From Candidatus Fredericiella danica (lineage in GTDB: Bacteria; Chloroflexota; Anaerolineae; Caldilineales; Caldilineaceae): 64,000 nucleotides of DNA. The DNA lies in the NCBI GenBank assembly GCA_016713335.1, contig JADJPH010000101.1, positions 1-64,000 on the forward strand. Direction: 5' to 3'. Made by a program: the position numbers and the translations under genes. The notes under the pieces are model-generated. The model saw only the letters and a list, made by a program, of their open reading frames with translations. It ran no database searches and was not told the DNA's origin. Every line of letters starts with the position of its first letter. Position 1 is the first letter of the stretch. Shown one piece after another: positions 1 through 8,748 of this stretch.

Positions 1-752
1 CCCTGGCAGAAGCTGCACTCGAAGTCAAAGGACTGTCGCAACCTGGGATCATCGAAAATATCTCCTTCTCGCTCCACAAGCGGGAGATTCTTGGTGTCTT
101 TGGCCTGATGGGTTCTGGGCGCACGGAACTGGCGCGCATTCTCTTTGGCCTGGACACTTTCGAACGGGGAGAGATCTGGAATCAGGGCAAGCTCAAGCCC
201 CACGCGACCCCACAACAGAGCATCGAACGTGGCATGGCCTTCGTGACGGAGAACCGCCGCGATGAGGGACTCCTGATGGAGATCTCGATCGGCGCCAACA
301 TTGGCCTCGTGGCACTCCCCCATTTTGCCGCAACGACGGTGACGCCTTTGCGGGAAAATCAACTGCATAGCGCCATCGGCGAATTGGTCGAGAGCCTCAA
401 GATTAAGGCCACAAATGTCCAGCAGCAGCCGGTAAAAACGTTGAGCGGCGGCAACCAGCAGAAGGCGGTCATTGCCAAATGGCTGCTGGATAAGCCCGAT
501 GTGCTGATCATCGACGAGCCAACCCGTGGGGTCGACGTTGGCGCCAAATTTGAAATCTACTCGATTATTGCCGATCTCGCTGCTGCGGGTGCGGGCGTGT
601 TGTTTATCTCATCCGAACTGGAGGAACTCATGGGGGTTTGTGACCGGATCCTGGTCATGAGCAATGGCGAGGTGCAAGCGACCTTCACACGCTCCGAGTT
701 CGACAAAGAGCGAATCCTACGGGCGGCATTCCGTGAACAGGTGGCAGCATGA
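1..752 (+). CDS. Sugar ABC transporter ATP-binding protein (RbsA/XylG type), C-terminal part, cut at the window start
   Basis: This is the second ATPase domain of a ribose/xylose-type importer ATPase, which hydrolyses ATP at the inner face of the membrane to drive uptake of a monosaccharide. The reading frame is open to the window edge (codons from base 3), so the N-terminal domain lies outside. Visible are the degenerate second-domain Walker A (GLMGSGRTE), the signature LSGGNQQK, the Walker B VLIIDEPTRGVDVGA, and the switch region SSELEELMGVCDR. The motif set TRGVDVGAK is typical of the CUT2 family. The stop codon overlaps the permease start by 4 bases (ATGA), so the two are translationally coupled. 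The exact sugar cannot be read from the sequence. Confidence 0.93.
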   Translation, partial: LAEAALEVKGLSQPGIIENISFSLHKREILGVFGLMGSGRTELARILFGLDTFERGEIWNQGKLKPHATPQQSIERGMAFVTENRRDEGLLMEISIGANIGLVALPHFAATTVTPLRENQLHSAIGELVESLKIKATNVQQQPVKTLSGGNQQKAVIAKWLLDKPDVLIIDEPTRGVDVGAKFEIYSIIADLAAAGAGVLFISSELEELMGVCDRILVMSNGEVQATFTRSEFDKERILRAAFREQVAA

Positions 753-1767
753 ACAACAAACGCTACACCCAGCTCGTGCTGCAAAACACCCCGATCATCC
801 TCTTCGTGATCGTATTTTTGATCTTCGGGCTCCTGGCGCCGCGCTTCTTCAGCATCCCCGCCGCCGAGACGATTCTCAAACAAGCATCCTACATCGGCAT
901 CGTCGCCGTGGGGATGACCTTCGTCATCCTGACCGCAGGCATTGACTTGTCGGTAGGCTCCAACATGTATGTCTCCGCCACTGTCGCCGGGCTCGTCATG
1001 CAGGATTTCAAGGCCCCGGTTTGGGCCGGACTTTTGGCGTGCCTTGCGACCGGCGTAATCTTTGGGCTTGTCAATTCGTTCTTGATCACGCGGCTGAAAA
1101 TCATCCCCTTTATCGCCACCCTGGGCACCATGGTGGCCGGCAAGGGCTTTGGTCTACTGCTCTCAAAGTCGATCCAAATCCCGTTTCCAGACAGTGTGCT
1201 TGACCTGGGGTCAAGCCGGCTTTTCGCCGTAATTCCCTTGCCTATCGTCATCTTTGCAGTCGTCGTATTGGTTGCCCATCTCATTCTCACGATGACTCCG
1301 CTTGGGCGGCAAATCTATGCCGTCGGCAATGACGCCGAAGCCGCCAAGAAGGCCGGGTTGAACGTTGGCCGCGTGTTGGGCACGGTGTACGTAGTTAGCG
1401 GGTTCATGGCCGCCTTAGGTGGTTTGTGTCGGTGGCGCAGCAGGGCGTCGTCCATCCCGGTTTCGGTGAAGGCTACGAATTCAACGCCATTGCCGCCACG
1501 GTCTTAGGTGGCACCAGTCTCTTTGGCGGCGTCGGTTCGGTCTTTCCCGGCACCGTCCTGGGCGCCGTGCTAATCCAGATGATCCAGACCGGTCTCATCT
1601 TCACCAAAGTCGACATCTATCTGCAGCCGCTGATCACTGCCGCCATCATCTTCTTCGCCGTCTGGCTGGACGCGTTCCGCAACACGCAGTTGCTCAAACT
1701 GCGCCGCCGCAATATCCGCACGGACAAAGGCGCCGCCGCGCCAGCCGGCGTAGCCGGTACACAGTGA
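749..1767 (+). CDS. Sugar ABC transporter permease (RbsC type), with one frame break
   Basis: This is an inner-membrane channel subunit of a CUT2 importer, about 339 residues once repaired. The first part (749 to about 1426) carries several hydrophobic helices and the family motif GMTFVILTAGIDLSVGS. The second part continues in another frame with GYEFNAIAATVLGGTSLFGG, the conserved permease loop. Near base 1426 the text reads ttgtgtcg where ttggtgtcg would restore GGLVSVAQQG, so one G appears to be missing. Both halves align with one family without gap, so I treat it as one gene. It is coupled to the ATPase upstream. No periplasmic binding protein gene is visible, so it probably lies before the window. 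Confidence 0.88.
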
Positions 1768-1859
1768 ACCATACTGACTGGGTGTTGCTGTGTGAATTCT
1801 AGCGCTTTGCGTTATCAAAAGTTCGCTACGACTTTCGCTTTTCACAAGGAGTTCAGATC

Positions 1860-2847
1860 ATGGCAAAACGAAAATACTCAGCAGTCGCCGTTCTCTTCGG
1901 CGCCTGCGCCGATCGGTATGTGCTCCAGGGCTACACCGAGAAACGATCATTCGATGAGATGCTGGCCGATGCGCAACAGGTCCCCGGCCTGACCGGGATC
2001 GAGGTGATCGGCGGTTGGCACATCAACGACCAGAATCAATACCAGGTCGTCAAACAGATCCATGACGCCGGCTTTGAACTGGCCGGCGTGATCCCGGAAA
2101 TCTGGGCCAATCCTAAGTGGGGTTGGGGCACCTTCGCCGCCACCGATCCGGGCATCCGCCGCGACGCCATCGACCGCGTCAAGGTCGCCATGGACCTCGC
2201 CGCCAGCACCGGCTGCAATCATGTCAGCCCATGGCCCGGTCACGACGGCTGGGACTATGTCTTCCAGTCCAACTACACCAAGATGTACGACTGGATGATC
2301 GAAGGGCTCGCCGAATGCGCCGACCATAACCCCAATGTCAAGATCTCCCTCGAGTTCAAACCCAAAGAACCCCGGATGCACATCCTGGTGAACAGCACCG
2401 CCAAGGCGCTCCTCCTGGTCAATGAAGTCAACCGCCCCAATCTGGGCATCAATCTGGACGTCGGCCATGCCAACATGGGCGGCGAAACCCTGGCAGAAGC
2501 CGTGGCCCTGCTCAAACGCTTCGGCAACCGGCTGCTCCACCTGCACTTGAATGACAACTATCGCTCCACCGATGATGACATGATCCCCGGCTCGGTCCAT
2601 ACGCTGGAATGGGTGGAATTCTTCTACTGGCTCAACCGCACCGGCTACGATGGCTGGTATTCGCTCGATGTCTTTGCCTACCGCGAGCGTGACAAGATCG
2701 CCGTGGCGCGTGAAAGCCTGGCATGGCTCGAATTGCTGGCCAAAGCCGCGGAACGGATTGACGACGCCGAAGCCGAAGCGATCTCACGCTTCTGGCGATG
2801 CCATGGCCGGGCAGGCGATGCTGCGTCGTGCGCTCTTTGGGCAATAG
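1860..2847 (+). CDS. Sugar phosphate isomerase/epimerase (xylose-isomerase-like TIM barrel)
   Basis: This is a cytoplasmic metal-dependent TIM-barrel enzyme of the AP-endonuclease-2/IolE family, expected to interconvert a keto-sugar or its epimer. Likely metal ligands sit in LEFKPKEPR (Glu), NLDVGHANM (Asp, His) and LLHLHLNDN (His, Asp). The start at 1860 follows a clear ribosome site (aaggagttcagatc). Near 2792 the frame must slip (one extra base, or two missing) to give the ending SGDAMAGQAMLRRALFGQ and a stop at 2845-2847, two bases before the next ATG. Read without the slip, the frame runs artificially into the following gene. About 328 residues. Substrate is unknown, although the kinase and dehydrogenase neighbours point to a pentose, pentitol or related compound. 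Confidence 0.82.
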
Positions 2848-2849
2848 CA

Positions 2850-3445
2850 ATGGACAATCATGAAATCCTTCAACAAGCCGAAGCGCTCATCCGCGCCGAA
2901 GCCGAAGCTGTCGCCCAGATGGCAACTATCTCGACGACAGCTTTGTCGCCGCCGTCCGCCTGGTGAGTGAGTGCCAGGGCAAAATCCTGGTCACCGGTTC
3001 GGGTACATCCGGGACGATGGCCCGCCGCCTGGCGCATATGCTCTCCACCTGCGGCATGCCTGGGTTTTTCGCCCACCCTGCGGACGCGCTTCATGGACCT
3101 TCGGCGGCGATTATGCCCGGCGATCTCCTGATTGCGCTTTCCAAGGCCGGCAAGAGCGCGGAAATCAACCAGTTTGCCACGGTTGCCCGCGCGCGCGGCG
3201 CCAAGGTAATCGCAATGACCTGGCAGCCGGCGTCGCCGTTGGGCGCGCTGAGCGATATCGTTCTCAACGTCAACTCAGGCGCGCAGGGCGAAGGCGACGG
3301 CGTGTTGCCCTTCGGCAGCACCCTAGCGGCCGGCGCCATCGGCGACGCCCTGGTGCAGGTGGCGAAAAACTTGCGTGGCTTCGACCTGGTCACGCTCGTC
3401 CAGACTCACCCCTCAGGGGCCACGGCCGAGTTGGTGAAGAAATAG
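2850..3445 (+). CDS. SIS-domain sugar isomerase (arabinose-5-phosphate isomerase/HxlB-like), with one frame break
   Basis: This is a small cytoplasmic SIS-domain protein of about 198 residues, expected to isomerise a phosphorylated sugar. Visible family features are the phosphosugar loop LVTGSGTSGTMARRLAHML, the KpsF-like HPADALHG segment and the ALSKAGKSAEI loop that normally contacts the phosphate (usually ISNSGES). The start ATG at 2850 is followed by MDNHEILQQAEALIRAEAEA. Near 2918 the text cagatggc should be caggatggc (one G missing), which restores AQDGNYLDDSFVAAVRL. The gene sits between the TIM-barrel isomerase and the FGGY kinase, so it probably handles the phosphorylated intermediate of the same pathway. 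No CBS domains are present, unlike KdsD proper. Confidence 0.8.
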
Positions 3446-3522
3446 CGGTGCACCGCCCCATCCAGGAGGCTCAACGACTTCCTGGGTGGGGCGACGATTC
3501 CAGGCTTGGAAAGGATCGATGG

Positions 3523-5070
3523 ATGGCACACTTTCTAGTGGGACTTGACTACGGCACCGGCGGTGCGAAAGCCTGCATCATTGATGAGGAAGGCGCGGTG
3601 CTGGGTTTCGCCTACGAAGAATACCCCTCCATCCACGACCATCCAGGCTGGTCAGAACACGACGCGCAACGTTATTGGCAGGTGGCGTGCCGGCTCATCA
3701 ACGCCGTCGTCACCGAGGCGCGCGTCGATCCCACGAAATCCGCGGCGTTGCTGTCTCTTCGGCCCTGCCCTCACTCGTCATGGTCGACAAAGATGGCGTC
3801 CCCATTCAGCACGCCTATAATCTCATGGATCGCCGGGCCGTGACCGAGGTCACCTGGCTGCAGGAATACGTGGGCGAGGAACGCATCTTTCAACTCACCG
3901 GCAACCGGCTGGAGGACCACCCCGCCCTCGTCAACCTTCTCTGGGAAAAACGCCACCGGCCGCAAAGCTACCGGCGCATCCACAAGGCGTTGACGATCGA
4001 TCGCTTTATCACGCTCAAGTTGACCCGCCACGCCTCACTATTCAGGTGCAGCCTTCTATGGCGTGGCCTACGACCTGCGCAACCGCCGCTTTGACGAACG
4101 CCTCCTCGGCGAAATAGATCTGGACCCAGCCCTCCTTCCCAGCCTGTTCAAGTGCGAGGAGATTGTGGGCGAAGTTACAACGGAGGCAGCTCGCGAAACC
4201 GGCCTGGCCGCCGGCACACCCGTCGCAGCCGGTCAGGTCGACTGCAACGCCGGGTGGGTGGGTGCAGGCGCCATTGCCCCCGGCGATATCCAGAGCAATC
4301 TGGGCACAGTCGGCAACTTTGGCGTCATTCACCAACGACCTGATTTCATCTTCTCCGAGATCGGTCGCACCATGATCCACTGTGCGTATACCGTGAACTC
4401 GGATGACACCTACGTGACCATTCCAACCACGACGACCGGTGGTCAGTCGCTCCGCTATTTGCGCGACACCTTCTCGCAATGGGAGATGGAAACTGAGCGC
4501 CTGTTGGGTGTCTCCGCGTATGATCTGCTCAACCTGCAGGCGGAAAAGACACCCCCTGGCGCCGATGGGCTGATTGTCCTCCCCTACCTCATGGGCGAAC
4601 GCACGCCCATCTGGGATGTCCAGGCGCGCGGTGTGATCTTTGGCTTGTCACTCAATCACACCAAGGGGCACGTGGTGCGGGCCATGATGGAGGCGGTGGC
4701 TTATGCCATGTATGATTCATTCCAACTGATCCAGCAGGCTGGACTTGAGATCAACCTGCCGATGGTGCTCAACGAAGGCGGCGCCGTCAGCCGTCTTTGG
4801 CGCCGGATCATCGCCGATGTATTCAATGTGCCGATTGTGCTGGTCAAACGCCGCACCGGCGCCCCATTTGGCGATGCGGTGCTCGCGGGCGTTGCCACCG
4901 GTGTGTTTGCCGACTTCACCGTAACCCGCCAGTGGGTCGAAACAGTGGAGCCGATGGCGCCGGTCGCCGAGAACCACGCGCGCTACATGGAATACTTCGC
5001 ACTCTATAAACAGATCTACGCTCACGTAAAGTCTGATTTTCAGACTCTGGCGCAATTGCGAGAAATATAG
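3523..5070 (+). CDS. FGGY-family carbohydrate kinase, with two frame breaks
   Basis: This is a cytoplasmic kinase that phosphorylates a sugar or polyol with ATP, about 515 residues, the normal FGGY length. The N-terminal nucleotide motif GLDYGTGGAK is followed by HPGWSEHD. The C-terminal half has LNEGGAVSRLWRRIIADVF, equivalent to the GGG-S-W-Q-AD motif of the family. Two breaks interrupt it. Near 3742 one A is missing (PTK then IRGVAVSSALPSL). Near 4038 there is one extra or two missing bases, before YSGAAFYGVAYDLRN. The start at 3523 has a gga-aagga ribosome site about 10 bases upstream. It resembles xylulokinase, but FGGY substrate cannot be told from motifs alone, and a second paralogue lies two genes on. 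Confidence 0.85.
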
Positions 5071-5082
5071 GACAGAGGAACG

Positions 5083-6123
5083 ATGAGAGCTGCTTTCTTG
5101 ACTGGTTCGCGACAATTTGAAGTGCGGGAAACGCCGGATCCGGTGGTCCCTGAAGATGGCCTGGTGCTAAAAGTGGAAGCCTGTGGGGTCTGTGGCTCGG
5201 ATCTGCGGCGGTGGCGCGAGGGCCCGCCTGCAGGCGTGGACAACATGATCCCGGGCCATGAGGTCTCCGGCGTTGTCACCGCCGCAGGACCACGGGCGGT
5301 CCGCTTTGGCATCGGCGACCGGCTCGCCATTGCCCCTGACATCCACTGCGGGCGCTGCTGGTATTGCGAGCGCGGGCTGTTCAACCTCTGCGACAACATC
5401 CGGCTGCTGGGGATCACGCCGGGTTATCCCGGTGGCTTCGCCGAAAAGATGGCATTGACAGGCGAAGCACTCGTCAATGGCATTGTCCACCGCGTGCCGG
5501 ATGGGTTGTCCGATGAATTCGCCGCCATGGCGGAGCCATGCTCTTCCGTGTTGGCGGCGCACATGAAAGCCAATTCCGGGCTGGACGACACAGTCGTCAT
5601 CATTGGCGCCGGCCCGATCGGCTGTCTGCATGTGGCCGTGGCGAAGGCGCGCGGGGCAGCCGCCATCATCATTGATCGGAGCACCACGCGATTGGAAATG
5701 GTGGAAAGAGTCGAACCGGACGCCAGTCTCAACGCAACCCAGATGGACGTCGTTGCGCGCGTGCGCGAACTCACCAATGGGCTTGGGGCCGATGTTGCGA
5801 TCTGCGCCAATCCCGATCCATCTACGCAAGCAGAGGCCGTGCGAATGGTGCGCAAGGGCGGCCGAGTCGTGCTCTTTGGCGGGCTGCCAAAGGCAAACCC
5901 AAACACGACTCTCAACGGCAACCTCATCCATTACGGCGAAATCGAAGTGGTCGGCGCCTTCTCCTATCACCCCACCGCCCATGCGATGGCGCTCGATCTC
6001 TTTCACCGTGGAATCTTGCCGGTCGATCGCTTGATCACACATCGCTTCCCACTCGACCAGGTCGGGCAGGCGTTTGCGACGGCGGACAGCGGCGAAGGGC
6101 TCAAAGTCATTGTAAAACCGTAG
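5083..6123 (+). CDS. Zinc-dependent medium-chain dehydrogenase (sorbitol/threonine dehydrogenase-like)
   Basis: This is an NAD(P)-dependent oxidoreductase of 346 residues that likely oxidises a polyol or sugar alcohol in the pathway served by the flanking kinases. Residues visible are the catalytic zinc ligand region ACGVCGSD, the GHE motif (IPGHEVSG), the structural zinc cysteines in CGRCWYCERGLFNLC and the Rossmann motif VVIIGAGPIGCLHVAVAKA. The gene is intact and begins 12 bases after the first kinase, with gagg upstream of the ATG. It is followed 10 bases later by the second kinase, so it belongs to one transcript. Which hydroxyl it oxidises is not determined. Confidence 0.88.
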   Translation: MRAAFLTGSRQFEVRETPDPVVPEDGLVLKVEACGVCGSDLRRWREGPPAGVDNMIPGHEVSGVVTAAGPRAVRFGIGDRLAIAPDIHCGRCWYCERGLFNLCDNIRLLGITPGYPGGFAEKMALTGEALVNGIVHRVPDGLSDEFAAMAEPCSSVLAAHMKANSGLDDTVVIIGAGPIGCLHVAVAKARGAAAIIIDRSTTRLEMVERVEPDASLNATQMDVVARVRELTNGLGADVAICANPDPSTQAEAVRMVRKGGRVVLFGGLPKANPNTTLNGNLIHYGEIEVVGAFSYHPTAHAMALDLFHRGILPVDRLITHRFPLDQVGQAFATADSGEGLKVIVKP

Positions 6124-6133
6124 GAGACGCACC

Positions 6134-7642
6134 ATGTCGCTGATTGGTCTCGATATCGGCACGACGGGCTGCAAGGCAACACTGTTCAGCCAGGATGGCG
6201 CCATCCTGGGCCAGAGCACGCGCGAATACGCGATTCAGACGCCGTTTCCCGGCTGGGCGGAACAGGATGCCGAACAAGTTTGGGCACTGGCATGGACTTG
6301 TCTGCGCGAAGCCACCGCAGCCGCAGCAGGCGACGCACCCTTGGCCCTTGCGCTTTCGTGCCAGGGCGAGGCCGTCATTCCCGTGGATGCCGCCGGACGT
6401 GCGCTTCGCCCTGCCATCCTGGGAATGGATACGCGGACAACCGCTGAAAACGAATGGCTCGCAGCAACCTTCGGCGCCGATGAGCTGTTCCGGCGCACCG
6501 GTATGCCATTACACACGATCAACACACTCCCCAAACTGCTCTGGCTGCAACGCCACGAGCCGGACATCTGGCGCGCGGCGACACAATTCCTGCTTTATGA
6601 GGATTTCTTTCTGCGGCGTCTCTCGGGTGAAGCCGTGATCAGTCCCTGCCTTGCATCGCGCACCCAGATGATGGATCTTGCCAGTGGTGCGTGGGCATTT
6701 GATATCCTGGAGCGTTGTGGCATCGACGCCGGCAAACTGGCCCGCGTTGCGCCCCTGGAGGGAGGCGTGGTTGCAATCGTGCGCACGGAACTCGCGGCTG
6801 CACTCGGCGCCGGCGACACGCTCGCAATTGCCGCCGGCGGCCATGATCAGGCGTGCGCCGCGCTCGGTAGCGGGGTCATCCAGCCTGGATTGGCCATGGT
6901 CTCCACCGGCACTGCGGAGGTTGTGGAAGTCGCCATGGCGTCGCCCGCCATCGACCCAAGTCTCCGTGACGGCGGCATCTCCGTCTATCGCCACGTCATC
7001 CCCAATCTCTACCTGGCAATGACCCTGAACCACAGTGGTGGCCTCCTGCTGCGTTGGCATCGTGATACGGTCGGACGTTGGGAAAAAGAGCAGGCAACCG
7101 CAATGGGAAGTGATCCGTACGAACGGATTCTGGATGGCGCACCGGTGGGGCCGACGCCTCTGCTGGTTTTGCCGCACTTTGCGGGCAGCGGCACCCCAAC
7201 CCTCGACACCGCGTCCAAAGGTGCGATCCTGGGGCTGACATTTGGCAGCAACTCGGCCACCATCGCCAAGGCGATCTTGGAAGGACTCACCTTCGAACTG
7301 CGCACCAACCTTGAATTACTGGCCCGCGCGGGGGTGCAGATCAAGGAGTTGCATGCGGTGGGCGGCGGCGCACGCAGCCAACTCTGGCTCCAACTGAAAG
7401 CGGACATTTGCCACACCCCGTTGCGCGTGCCACAGGTAACCGAGGCGGCCTGTCTTGGCGCTGCGCTCCTGGCCGGCGTCGCCGTAGGCGCCTATCCAGA
7501 TTTTCCCGCGGCCGTCGCACGCACCGTGCAATGGCGACAACGCATTGAGCCGGTTCCTGATGCCGTCACTGCGTACGACCAACGCTATGCGCTGTACGTA
7601 AAACTCTATCCGCAGGTGGCTGATCTGCTGCACCAACTGTAA
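6134..7642 (+). CDS. Second FGGY-family carbohydrate kinase (xylulokinase-like)
   Basis: An intact 502-residue FGGY kinase. The N-terminal motif is LIGLDIGTTGCKATLF, with PGWAEQDAEQVW after it, MDTRTTAEN near residue 100, and the C-terminal AVGGGARSQLWLQLKADIC. These are the standard ATP and substrate-binding motifs of the family. The ribosome site is taggag, nine bases before the ATG. It is clearly a diverged paralogue of the kinase at 3523-5070 rather than a recent duplicate. Two kinases flanking one dehydrogenase suggest either two entry substrates or phosphorylation before and after oxidation. Xylulokinase is the nearest family I recognise, without certainty. Confidence 0.88.
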   Translation: MSLIGLDIGTTGCKATLFSQDGAILGQSTREYAIQTPFPGWAEQDAEQVWALAWTCLREATAAAAGDAPLALALSCQGEAVIPVDAAGRALRPAILGMDTRTTAENEWLAATFGADELFRRTGMPLHTINTLPKLLWLQRHEPDIWRAATQFLLYEDFFLRRLSGEAVISPCLASRTQMMDLASGAWAFDILERCGIDAGKLARVAPLEGGVVAIVRTELAAALGAGDTLAIAAGGHDQACAALGSGVIQPGLAMVSTGTAEVVEVAMASPAIDPSLRDGGISVYRHVIPNLYLAMTLNHSGGLLLRWHRDTVGRWEKEQATAMGSDPYERILDGAPVGPTPLLVLPHFAGSGTPTLDTASKGAILGLTFGSNSATIAKAILEGLTFELRTNLELLARAGVQIKELHAVGGGARSQLWLQLKADICHTPLRVPQVTEAACLGAALLAGVAVGAYPDFPAAVARTVQWRQRIEPVPDAVTAYDQRYALYVKLYPQVADLLHQL

Positions 7643-7659
7643 CGGACCTGGAGCCTGAT

Positions 7660-8743
7660 ATGGCCAACAATTACATCACCCAACTGCAGATCATCGCACG
7701 CTGCGAGGAAAACAACATCCCCTACGCGGTACTCCCGCTTCAGGATGGTGCAACGATCGTTGTCACCCAACGTGGGGCGCGCATCTTTGGCCCTTTCCTT
7801 GCGCCCGATGCCGCCAGTCTCAACTGGGTCAATGCCGCCTTTGCCAGCGCACCGGCGTTTCGCGCTTTTCTGCACGAAGGCAACTGGAACCTTGGCGGCG
7901 AACGTCTGGATTGGTCCTGAAATCCAGTATGGCGTGCGGGACCGCACCGACTTCTGGAATAGCCTCGTCGTCCAACCAGCCATGGACCCCGGTGCGTTTG
8001 TCCTGCAGGAGCAGCCGGCGGTTAGACAGATCCGTCTCACGCAAATGCTGGCGCTGGACGCGTACAACCTCGCCACCGGCGTCAAGCGGCTTACCTATGA
8101 GAGCGTAATCCGGCCGGTTGACAATCCATTGCGCACACTGCCTCAGGTTGATGAGCTCATGGCGGGCATTCGCTTTGCCGGCTACGAACAGCGCATCACA
8201 TTGGCGGAAGTTGCCGCAGACGCGATCCTGGCGGAAGTGTGGAATCTGATTGCCGTCAACCCAGGAGGCGTCTTGCTCTTTCCGACGACGCCCGGCATCG
8301 CGCCGGTTGACTATTTCGAGCCGGTCGATGCCGCGCACCAGACCATCGATGCCCATCATGTGCGCCTGAAAATCACCGGTGAACGGCGCTACAAGGTGGG
8401 CTATCCGGCAGTGCATACCCTCGGCAGGATAGCCTACTTCAATGCGCTATCGCCTGACCGCAGCTATCTACTCGTACGCTGCTTTTTCAACAATCCATCG
8501 TCACACTATGCGGACGAGCCGCCCACATTGCCTGGGCGCAGTGGCTCCTCGCTACATGTCTACAATGATGGTGGTGGGTTTGGGGGATTTGGTGAGATCG
8601 AATGTAACGGACAGGCGATCGGTGCGCGCACGGAGCGCACGCAAAGCGCCGATCAATTCATCCTCTGGCTCTTTGCGGGGCCGGCTGCCAGGTTGCGCCA
8701 AATCTCATTACGCCTGGTAGGCGTCGATCCGCACGAAGAATAG
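7660..8743 (+). CDS. Mutarotase-like carbohydrate-binding protein (DUF6786-like), with one frame break
   Basis: This protein of about 361 residues resembles galactose-mutarotase-fold proteins that accompany sugar catabolic genes. The first 85 residues lie in one frame (MANNYITQLQIIARCEENNI onward). The remainder lies in another, joined near 7905 where two G bases seem missing (or one base added), giving GGERVWIGPEIQYGVRD. The GG-R-WI-PE signature is what suggests the family. There is no signal peptide. The start at 7660 has ggagcctgat upstream. It is the last gene of the sugar operon and converges with the PAS gene, leaving only five bases between the stops. The family assignment is tentative and the catalytic role is unknown. 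Confidence 0.6.
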
Positions 8744-8748
8744 CGGCG

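Noticed and set aside
1860..2966. Reading the isomerase and the following SIS gene as one fused protein
   Set aside because: The apparent fusion passes through the stop and start region only because of a frame slip near 2792. A proper C-terminus, stop and new ATG are present in the correct frames.
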